DNA of 64,000 bases from Rotaria socialis. Its lineage: Eukaryota; Rotifera; Eurotatoria; Philodinida; Philodinidae. The position numbers were made by a program, and so were the translations under genes. The notes under the pieces are model-generated. The model was not told the DNA's origin and searched no databases. It worked only from the letters and a program-made list of their open reading frames with translations. The stretch lies in the NCBI GenBank assembly GCA_905331475.1, contig CAJNYU010004111.1, positions 62,001 to 126,000 of the forward strand. Reading direction: 5' to 3'. Below are positions 47,574 through 56,992 of this stretch, piece by piece. Numbering within the stretch: the first letter of the stretch is position 1; every line of letters begins with the position of its first letter.

Positions 47574-48697
47574 TTAAAATTGCTCCACTGAAGGACGAAG
47601 ATCAAGTTCTTGTGTCCATGTTGAACGAGGTTGAATATGTAATTGCCAATATGTCTCAGCAATCTAAAATAGGGAAATTTTTCATTTAAAGACTAAAGTT
47701 GACTAAGGTGCATAATAATTCATACCGCATCACTATTAAGAAATGAATCAATATCCTTGTCAGGCTGACCTAAAAAAGTAATTAATTGTTTTTCTTTTTC
47801 GTTTTAGCAGTGAAATAAGAATCCTACTTTCAGCTTGATTGGGTGAGTGAATCCCACCGTCAATAACTATATGAGCAACATGAATACCTTGTGGACCAAG
47901 TTCACGAGCCATGGATTGACCTAGTGCGCGTAATCCAAATTTTGATATAGCGAAGCCAGCAAAGTTGGCTGAACCCCGAAGACTAGCAGTGGCACCAGTA
48001 AACAATATGGTTCCTTTTCCATTCTTGATCATGCCTGGAAGAACCTATTCATATTCAGTAAAATATAAAACATATTTTTTCTAGTTGATATTAACTTCTT
48101 GGCTGGCAGCTAAAGCGCCGATAACAGTCGTGTTTAGTGCTGCTTGAAGTACTTCAGGTTTCAAATCCAAAATACCTCCTAAATATAAAATAAATTATAT
48201 ATAATTAGAAAATAAATAAAAGTATTCAATTTACCGTAAAAAAATCCGCTGGCATTGTACAATAATACTTCAGGATCATTATCGAATTTTTTTCGAATCG
48301 TATCAATCGCATTTTTTATTGATGCTGCATCGCCAGCGTCAGCCGTTACACTCATGGCTAGAAAAGAAAAATTGTTCGTTAATACCTATGCATATACATG
48401 ATGATAAAAAAATGTGATTGATCACCTGTATGCCCGCTCTGTTCAAGTTCACTTTGCACAGGTTGTAAACTACTTTCTTTTCGTGCAATAAGACCAATAG
48501 AATAGCCACCAGCTGCAAATCTTTAAAGTAAAAATAATAATAAAACCTGATAGATAAAGCATCATACCGTTTAGCTAATGATGCTCCTAACCCAGGACCA
48601 ACGCCTATGAATTAGAGTCAAGATTATGGGTATGAAAATGAATTCTTTTTAAATTCCTGTTACCAATAATTACTGCAACTGCTTTTTTTGATGCCAT
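47574..48697 (-). CDS. Short-chain dehydrogenase/reductase
   Basis: Eight exons with canonical short introns join in phase to about 240 residues (ATG 48695-48697, TAA 47574-47576). The Rossmann N-terminus is VAVIIGVGPGLGASLAKRF, with the GxGPGLG form of the cofactor loop, then LIARK, the NAG-type motif as YNASGFFYGG, and the active-site segment TGATASLRGSANFAGFAISK. The residue four before the catalytic Lys is Phe where classical SDRs have Tyr. The C-terminus DAIAETYWQLHIQPRSTWTQ followed by ELDLRPSVEQF is characteristic of a mainly bacterial and fungal SDR group, in which I recall the same Phe. The substrate is unknown. With seven introns it is well established in the genome even if its origin was foreign. 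Confidence 0.85.
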
Positions 48698-50494
48698 TGT
48701 TACAAGTAGTTCACAAATATATCTGAAATGGAAGTTCGAATTTCAACTGAAATGAATGAATCTCAAGTGGGTTGTGATACAAATTTGCAATCTTCATCAA
48801 AATTATGAATGTCTACAATACTATCAAATTTACTCATCATATGTCATGCTCATTTAACCATAAAGTTAATTGAGACGAATATAAACACTCGATAATTATA
48901 CACATGTATATTTAGTAGGTCTCGAAACTATTCATACAGTTAACTATTTCCACAGTGGGAACGCCTTCATTTCTATAGTTACATATTTGTATAAAATAAA
49001 CTTACTTTCGTCTACGAACTTTTTAGCTGAAAATTAATCTTTTTACTGACACTTATCTCACTTTTTGGTAGTCGAATAGAAGCGAATAATCAATTCAGAA
49101 TTGTATGGTGATCGTATAATAATGATATAATATAAATGAGAGATAAACTAGATTTGTTTGAAGAATTATTGTATATTATTGAGATTAACCCTAACAATTT
49201 ATTTTTACAACGTACAAACTAATTTTTCTCAAATCTTATAAAAATGTCGTAATGATACGTAACGAAACGCACGTATTTTTTTAACATTCTTTTTGTTGAC
49301 CTTTTAATTGACTTAAACCTTCATGTTTCTGTCTCTAGCGTCCTCTCTTTCTTTTGGCAGCTACTTTATATCATTTTATTGCTATGCAACAAAAGAATAC
49401 TACACGGTAATTATCTCAATCGTAAAAACTATCAAAAGGCAATAGACATTTTGTCATGCAATAACAGTTGCTCATAAAATGAGATAAACTTGATCATGCT
49501 ATACTTATCTTTTTTTTTAAATATTTCTAACAATATCTTTAAGTTGATAAAATGTGATCCGCGAGAGTGAAAAAAAAACGGCACTGTTTAATGTTCTGAT
49601 GAGTGACTTGCCTCTTATTTATACCCCTGCAAAAATTCTATGCATAGCCATGCCTAATAATGACGAGGCAGAAAAATCTGCTATGTTTAACTGACAAGGC
49701 ATAAACGTAGCCACAAGTAGAAAACATGTGAGAAAAGAAAGGGAAAAAGCAACAACAACAACAAAGATGATTCATGAGGATTTTTTATGCCTTTCTACTT
49801 CCAATAGCCAGATGTCGTTGGATGTCATTGTTTTGCATTTCTTCTTACATAACTGTAGTATGAGATTCTAAATATACCTGATGAATTCGTTAAGCATTCA
49901 TGAAACGAGTCACCTTTACAATAACGTTGTCTCTCTCCTCGCACTATCATTAAAGATAATTTGAGTTCACATCTAGTAATTCAAGGCCATAATAGATGTC
50001 ATGATAAGTATGGATTGATAGAATTGAATTATGTATTAATTTATAGAATAAATTAAGAATACATTGTATCCTGACTATCTGCATAAAGTTTATAGGGTTT
50101 CAGTAAGGAAACGCCCGAAATTCCACCAAATTATTCTATCGATTCTAATCAAATTTATTTTCTCTACTGAATATGGTCAATCAATTTACTGACTTTAGAA
50201 AAGAAAATCGTACAGTTCAGTGAAATCATGTATGTTCGAATAATTTTTTGATATTGCTTTCAACAATTATGAATAGATGTTGACTAGTTATCATGAAGGC
50301 AATAGTAACCAGATGAAATCTTTCTAAAGCATAAACTTGAATGATGCATGCCAAAATAAATGATTTCAATACTGTACGCCCAAAACGAAACCTCGCTGAA
50401 TGTGTAATATGTGAATGTACGGTCTCATCTATTTTATGATGTTCTCCCACTTGTATCCATACTCGAAAATCTTTATCAGATCTAATAAAAATAA
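48698..50494. other. Intergenic region, 1.8 kb
   Basis: No protein gene supported. A CAACAACAACAAC run lies at about 49750. A 74-codon minus frame at 50226-50450 shows no family. Confidence 0.35.
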
Positions 50495-50566
50495 GCTCCA
50501 GTAGTCTAATGGTGAAGACGCACGACTAAAGATCGTGTCACCCAAGTTCGATTCTTGGCTGGAGCA
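50495..50566 (+). tRNA. tRNA-like gene, anticodon AAA (Phe codon UUU)
   Basis: The 72-nt sequence folds as a full cloverleaf: acceptor GCTCCAG/CTGGAGC with A73, D stem GTCT/AGAC with an AATGGTGA loop, anticodon stem CACGA/TCGTG, loop CTAAAGA (anticodon AAA at 50528-50530), variable TCAC, and T arm CCAAG-TTCGATT-CTTGG. The A box (TAGTCTAATGG) and B box (GTTCGATTC) are present, and a T7 run near 50574 could terminate RNA polymerase III. The anticodon loop equals that of tRNA-Phe except A34 for G34; the rest of the body is not tRNA-Phe-like. There is no intron. It may be a functional oddity or a tRNA-derived pseudogene. Confidence 0.75.
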
Positions 50567-50623
50567 TGAAAACATTTTTTTCGTTCGTTGATTTTTGTAA
50601 GAGTAGAATATTTTACACAATAA

Positions 50624-50672
50624 TATGTTATGTTGCATCATTCGTTTAGCTGTTATGATGCAACATAACATA
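50624..50672. repeat. Perfect 17-bp hairpin
   Basis: TATGTTATGTTGCATCA (50624-50640) is perfectly inverted at 50656-50672, with a 15-nt loop, starting 57 bp after the tRNA-like gene. Confidence 0.85.
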
Positions 50673-52845
50673 CTCGCATACGAGTGGTGCTTGCAGGAAA
50701 CGCAATAGAAAGCATACAGATCACGTTAATATATGGCCTTGAATCTAGACAAGTCTCCATGGCTCAACTTATTTTAATCAAAATTTGTAAACTATTATCA
50801 GCTTTATTATGTTGGAATATTATGATGAATATTAAGATAAAAGCAAAAGTTTTTATTTTTATTTCTCAAAGTTCGGTTTAGATCGCAAAACTTAATAAGA
50901 AAAACCCAAAATGGGGAAGTTGTGTCCTCTGCTCGTTAGAATTACAGGCATTTTGATGTCAGTAGTGATGCAGCTAACAAACCATTGCCGTGGACTACAT
51001 TGTCTGATCATTTATTATACAGACGGTGAAGACTTTCCAGTAAACGTTGTAGAGAAAACCTCTAAAAGATCTCTTGGAGAGGATGAAATTAAGATTTCTT
51101 CATTTAATCGGTTTTCCTGGCTCCACAAACAAGCACTTATATGCTGCATTGACAGTCTCATACGCTGATACTAGACGTATATCGCCGAAGATTTTAACGA
51201 CTTGCTTGATAACAAATATTTTTCTCTGTTATCCGATCAACCATTGAGTTTCTCGTATCCAATCAGCAAATTTCTCGATGAAGCTTCAAACAGTGAATTA
51301 TAGGGTAGGTCGACACTCCAGACTATTGAATTATTTTTCTTATGTTCCATAGTACACGTAAAATAACTTGGAGAATAGCGGCAGCCCGTTCACTTCTAGA
51401 TTTTCTCGTCATTGAAAATTGTCGAACCTTACCATCAGTGGTCTAGTACCTAATGAAGTACCATCTGTATCTGACCATCTTCGATATATATGGACATTTC
51501 ACTTTAACAGCAGTTTTCAGCAAAATGCATTGTTGTGGTTTTTCTCTATTAAGTTAATGTAGCTGCTAAAATTCTATTGACTGTTCATTTAGTGTAACTT
51601 CAAGTTGTTGGTTTGGATGTAGAAAATAGTGTGGAATGAGAATCTTAGTGTAAAACGAGAAATAATTGAGTTTTTTTCCTCAAAAGTTCAGTTCAATCAC
51701 CTACCCTAGTACAACGAGAGACTAGAGACAAAATGTTTCTGTATCAACACTGTCAATACGACTGATCAAATTTTAAACAGTTATTAAAAGATTTCTATAA
51801 TTGATAAAGAAAATATTATGTATATCTTGGATTTATACACTATTGAACTTCGATGTACAGCTAGTAACCAATAATCGCCAAATATTTGATAAATAATTCA
51901 AGTGGAAAATCTTCCATTGAAAATATTGAGACATACGAATGATTGAATCACTTTTCAATTTTTAATTGTATACTTATAGAATAGTAACACTAAAGCGCTT
52001 ACGTTCTCATTTTTTTTTGATTTATCTATATAACGCAATACATTATGTTTTCAATAAACTTAATATGAGAAAAAAATTTGAGTTGAACAACTTCTTCTGA
52101 TGATTTTTCTTCACGCCTATATAACTAGTATATGAACTTTAGAAATTTTGCAGTCTTCGAGATAAAAACTAAATCGATATCCAAAGACGTCGAAAATTGT
52201 TAAAAGGAATGTTGGTTTTTGTAGAACAAAACTATATTTTAACACGCTCACGTCAGTTTTATAATATATTAATTAAACAGTTGTATCTTTTTTGGTGAAC
52301 TTTTGCATCGGATATAAACAAATGCATGAATTCTTTAACGATTCAATGTTTTAGCATCTATAATGATTCTGAACCCGTCAGCCCATGAATAGATTGATGC
52401 TATTTCTTCTCATGTTTTTGTTATATAAACTGATTACAAGCTCTTTTTTCAAAACAAAAAAGATTCCTTATCTTAGCCTGCAGTCACATACTGTTTCTTT
52501 TTCTCATTTTGCTCTTACTTCAACACACCAAACCTTTTTTTGTAACGTTAGCTTCTTTTTCATACTGATTTGCTCATGGTTACAGTAAACACATCTAGAA
52601 GTGTTAGAAACATTACATGTGCTAGTTCAAGCACTAACATTGATAATCTTTTAGTAGAATTTATCTTCAGAACTTTCATTAGAAATAGCCTACAAACAAT
52701 TGTCTGAAGTTTAAGAATACAGCTACGTTTTACCTGTATAACATTAGCTAATCTTATTGAAATATTATTGTTTGAAATTTTTATTTTCAAGATCATTTGT
52801 AAACAACAGAAAAATATGACATAACAAGTTTCGCACAACCATATT
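50673..52845. other. Intergenic region upstream of the GNAT gene
   Basis: A plus-strand frame at 50911-51168 (MGKLCPLLVRITGILMSVV and on) continues after stops to about 51300 with FNDLLDNKYFSLLSDQPLSF. It may be a relic but matches no family I know. The rest is AT-rich without features. Confidence 0.3.
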
Positions 52846-53595
52846 ATGGAATTTAAAACCAACCAGTCTGTTGGTGATGTTGTCCCTAATTGGACAGCTC
52901 GTGCTAATCCTTCTACCAAACCAGAATATAATATACTTCATGGTCAATATTGTCGGCTCGAGCTATTTACTCCAACAACTAGTAGCACTGCTATTCAACA
53001 ACTATACGATGCGTTCAAACCGACTGAACAAACTCATTTCACCTACTTGTACTATGGGCCGTTTGAAACAGTCAATGAATTTGCACAGTTCCTGCATACA
53101 TTATTAGAGCCAAGTAACAACACCGTCGTATATTTCATCATAGTAAATGAGATAGCCGTAGGATTTATCACCTATTTGAGAGTTAATGAAAACCATGGCT
53201 CGATTGAGATTGGTCACGTCAATTTCAGTCAACAATTAGCACGCACTCGACAAGCTACCGAAGCAAGTTTTTTACTAATGCAATATGCTTTCGATTCACT
53301 TGGTTATAGACGAGTGGAATGGACGTGTGATCCTCTAAATAGAAAATCGTATCGAGCATCACTACGACTAGGTTTTCAATATGAGGGTACATGGCTCAAA
53401 ATGGGAATTTGTAAAGGTCGATCGGCTGATTTATCATGGTTTAGTATTGTGGATGACGAATGGCCACATGTTAAATACGAAATACAGCGGTGGCTAAATC
53501 CAACTAATTTCGATACAAGTGGTCAACAACTAACGACATTGAATAGTGCACAAACAAATCCACGTAACAAAAAAACTACCGATTCGAATCAATGA
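52846..53595 (+). CDS. GNAT-family N-acetyltransferase
   Basis: Intronless gene of 249 residues, ATG at 52846. It matches the RimJ/RimL-like Acetyltransf_3 type: GQYCRLELFTP opening strand, HFTYLYYGPFETVNEFAQFL, VVYFIIVNEIAVGFITYLRV, SIEIGHVNFSQQLARTRQAT (acetyl-CoA loop region), EASFLLMQYAFDSLGYRRVE, WTCDPLNRKSYRASLRLGFQ and YEGTWLKMGICKGRSADLSW. This wording, ending in WFSIVDDEWP and RWLNPTNFD, is that of a group common in bacteria and fungi. It should transfer acetyl from acetyl-CoA to an amine; the substrate is unknown. The C-terminal roughly 20 residues are polar extension. The lack of introns and the affinity suggest horizontal acquisition, an inference. Confidence 0.88.
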   Translation: MEFKTNQSVGDVVPNWTARANPSTKPEYNILHGQYCRLELFTPTTSSTAIQQLYDAFKPTEQTHFTYLYYGPFETVNEFAQFLHTLLEPSNNTVVYFIIVNEIAVGFITYLRVNENHGSIEIGHVNFSQQLARTRQATEASFLLMQYAFDSLGYRRVEWTCDPLNRKSYRASLRLGFQYEGTWLKMGICKGRSADLSWFSIVDDEWPHVKYEIQRWLNPTNFDTSGQQLTTLNSAQTNPRNKKTTDSNQ

Positions 53596-53711
53596 ATACG
53601 CTAATTTATTTTCGTTAGACATCTATTATATGCAATTAATGATCATTAGCCATAAAGTAGTTTTTCGTACTATTTGAGTTTGCTTATATTCATAGATTGA
53701 GAAGTGAACAT

Positions 53712-54569
53712 TACTACCCATGTCGCCTCTTTTTTTATCAACTGTGCCGCAGTTACGCGTAACTATGGCGCATTGATCGTAGTGAAGATTTCTATAAGAA
53801 ACTACGCTTAGTATGACTCAGATCAACGTAACTGCGTCCTAGTGATCGCATCCTACGAGCTGTTGTAGATATAAATGACCAATTACAAATTATTCCTCCT
53901 TATTTGTAATTGGCTACACTCGAACAATAAAACTTAGTAATAGTAGTGTTTATCACATTTTCGTTCATAAGTCATTCTACTACAAGCAGTGAAATGCATA
54001 GTTTTTATTTCTTTTAAAAATTTCCAGATTAAAACTTTTTTAGTTTTTCAATTTTTTTTTCTTTTATCATTAAATTATTTCAAATTTCTATTTCTTTTAT
54101 ACATTCAATTTTTAAAAATTTTTTTAGATCTTAATTTTTAATTTTTCTAGATCTTAATTTTTAATTTTCCTTAAGTTGCAAACTAAACTTTTTAGATTCT
54201 TTTAGATTTCAATTTTTCAATTATTTTTATTGTGAAAACTTTTTATTTAATAATTGTTTTTTATTTTTTATAAAAGTTTTAATTTTATAGTTGTTTTTCA
54301 TTTTTTGTGCAAAAAATCTTTTAAACTCAATAAAAACACAAATAGAAGGAAACCCTAATCTATGTTATCTTTTGTACCAATTGCGACGCCATTGTGAACT
54401 ATAATTGCGAAAAACTTAGGCGCAGTTATGCGTAACTGTGATTTTTCCCCCGTAACTACGCGTAACCGCGATTTTTTCATCGTAGTTGCGCGTAACTACG
54501 TCGCAATTTTCCGCAATAACGGGTCACAGTGCGATCGCAGTTTCATCGTAATGAAACACATGGGTAGCA
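53712..54569. mobile_element. ~860-bp element with ACCCATGT ends and GCGTAACTGCG words
   Basis: ACTACCCATGTCG at about 53713 is inverted as ACATGGGTAGC at 54558-54568. Both subterminal parts hold degenerate words: GCAGTTACGCGTAACTATGG, CAACGTAACTGCG (left), and GCAGTTATGCGTAACTGTG, GTAACTACGCGTAACCGCG, GTAGTTGCGCGTAACTACG (right); the middle is T/A-rich. The ends match the element at 15.2-15.6 kb, whose internal words are different. Confidence 0.65.
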
Positions 54570-55318
54570 AACTGCGATGTGTGAAGTTTTCATAAAAAAA
54601 CTCATTTCAAGTCGGTTAGGTGTCATCTGAAGTATATTTTAAATGAAGAATGCTAAACTGTGTTTTTAGTCATTCAATCTTGTCGTTTTTAACGTGAATG
54701 ATTGTTTATATTGTCTTTTTCTGCTTTGAAGGAGTGCTGTACTGATTTACTCTTACCGTACTCTTGCGATCAAGAACAATCAAGATTACGCTTGTATCTC
54801 AAATAATAGTAATTCCTTTTTGGTTATGATTCTTATGTTCGTTTTGAATTCCATATTCATTCAGATACCTTCCAGATCACTCAAATGTTTTTAGGGATTT
54901 TCATCACTTTCGTAATCTAAAATGAAGCAGTCATATATAGTTTATTTCTATATATTTGAGATGATTTAGGCGAGAACGAGACATCCTTGAAGATCAAGCA
55001 AGATTTACTTCTTTTTCCATTCAAATATTTTTTAGGGAATAATTGATGGAATATGAACGTACTGAGATTATGAAAAGCTACTGAAAAGTTTATAATGCTT
55101 TTTTCCACACTTGTAGTGTAGTATTCCGCATACATAACGAATGATTGCAAGGCCACTTTTCTGTGATTATTTTGATATTATGTCAGTACTTTTATTTATT
55201 TATTAAAATTTTTCATCGAATACACCCACACCCAACACGAACGATTATTCAAGTAAGAGTAAGGTAGTCTGAATAAGCAAAAAATAACAAGAAATTAAGG
55301 GCATATCGAAGACTACGA
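54570..55318. other. 3' flank of the NHL gene
   Basis: No gene supported. ATACACCCACACCCAACACG (about 55221-55240) is another GTGTGGG-like site shortly after the NHL stop. Confidence 0.4.
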
Positions 55319-56228
55319 TCATGCTGTTCCCTGGATTTCAAACATTTGAACTCGATGATTGTAGTGATCAGCCGCATAAAGATTTCCGTGACGATCGAAC
55401 GACAAACCGATCGGTGTATTGAGTTGGTTTGCTAGAGAGCCGACACCACTTTCACCAACGAGAATCTGTCCCTCAGTTGCTCCTTTAGGCCAACGCATTA
55501 TTCGATGATTGTTTCTATCCGCAACATAGAGTGTCCCGAACTGATCAACAATGATTCCTTCAGGGAAATACAATTGAGAAAGTAAACTGCCTCGACCACG
55601 ACCACCAGCCACTACTATTCCTTCTTTTGCTCCTTTTGGCCATCGCATCACACGATCATTGAACACATCCGACACATAAACTGAATCATCGTGATCGACA
55701 AAGATCTTTCTCGGGCTATTTAATTGATCAAGTCGACTTCCGGCCCCATTACCACCAGCTACAATTATTCCCTGTGTTTCTCCAACTTGCCATCGTCTCA
55801 CCTCGTGTCTCTCCGAATCGCTGACATATAGAAATCCTTGTTGGTCCATTGTCACTCCAAAACTAGCAACCCCAGAAATAATTGCTTCCTCAGTATTTGC
55901 ATTTCGCAGTGACGATCGTACAACACGTTTATGTACATAGTCACAAATGAAGATACTATCTCTGGCTTTGTCAACAATCAAATCACCTGGATTTTTCAGT
56001 TGGCCATTTCCACCAGCTATGATTCGACCCCAAGCTGCTCCACTTTTCCATTCAACAATTCTGTGATTGTGCCATTCAGCTATGTAAAGAGTTTGCTCGT
56101 TATCAAGGAACAGACCGTGTGGATAATATAATTGATTCATTCCGCCACCTGGTCCATTTCCTCCGGCTACAGTGATGCCATTCTTTTTCCAAATTGAGTT
56201 AGCATTGATATGAGCCGAACAAAAAGGA
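55319..56228 (-). CDS. NHL-repeat six-bladed propeller protein, main exon
   Basis: A long exon, 303 residues open, ending in TGA at 55319-55321. Six NHL repeats are visible, each of the type GLFLDNEQTLYIAEWHNHRI followed by a V-x-W-x4-G-x-I/V-AGG-NG loop; later copies read VYVSDVFNDRVMRWPKGA and LYVADRNNHRIMRWPKGATE. A TTGTAG acceptor at 56229 marks the left border of this exon, with PFCSAHINANSIWKKNG just inside. The first exon (probably a signal peptide) was not resolved: an ATG at about 56334 gives no phase-compatible joint. NHL propellers bind proteins or RNA; expanded extracellular NHL proteins are known in bdelloids, but the ligand here is unknown. Confidence 0.82.
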
Positions 56229-56992
56229 GCTACAATTATATGAACATTTTTTAAACATTTTACACAGAAATAAAGAATGGGATTACAATGAACACATCTT
56301 CTTGATACTTATTATAATTATAGAAAATATACATGGTGTAAAGTATACGAGCCGATAGTTTTGTGTCTCCACTATATAGATTGTCAATAAATACTGTTTT
56401 TTTTATTCATTAAAAAACCGACTTTGACTTTGTCTCTTGAGAGTACTTAAGATTCGTTCTATGATCTAACCCTGGATTCATTCGAAATGATGACAATTTA
56501 ACTGCGAAAACTGTCATTTATACTATTTTTTATACGATTAAGTTCTGCATCTACTGCCATTTTATATGACAATCTGTACTAAAAGCTGAATAATCTCTGG
56601 GTTACTTTCTATCTTACTTATGCAGAAATTCACAGACTTTTAATAGTACTTCTAAAACTACTTATTCATTGTTCAAAATTGACGAGTGAATGTTTAAAAA
56701 GTGTTGGAGCCCATAAGCAATGTGAAAAAATATTTATGTCCGAAATATACAAAGCTACTGAAGAGTAACTCGTCATCTTAGGCATCTTGGAAATAATTTT
56801 GGTCTCTCTATCGGCAAATCAAATCGACTCTATAAAATTCGTAGTAAATATTAAAAAACAAAACTGAATGAAGAACTAATCGTTTGCAAAACAGGACTCT
56901 AGCTCACTCGAATAGATGATCCTATTGGATACTGTTCAATTAAATCGATTCATGAAAAACAAAAGCAACAATGCATCAATCCATTCGTTTCA
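56229..56992. other. Spacer and unresolved 5' exon of the NHL gene
   Basis: The 5' exon of the NHL gene should lie here, but no unambiguous ATG/donor pair was found. Nothing else is recognised. Confidence 0.35.

Noticed and set aside
50911..51168. 85-codon frame upstream of the GNAT gene
   Set aside because: Continues only across stops and matches no known domain; a relic is possible but not supported.
52560..52947. Minus-strand 119-codon frame opposite the GNAT 5' region
   Set aside because: It lies antisense to and upstream of a well-supported gene, shows no family, and has hydrophobic composition typical of antisense AT-rich frames.
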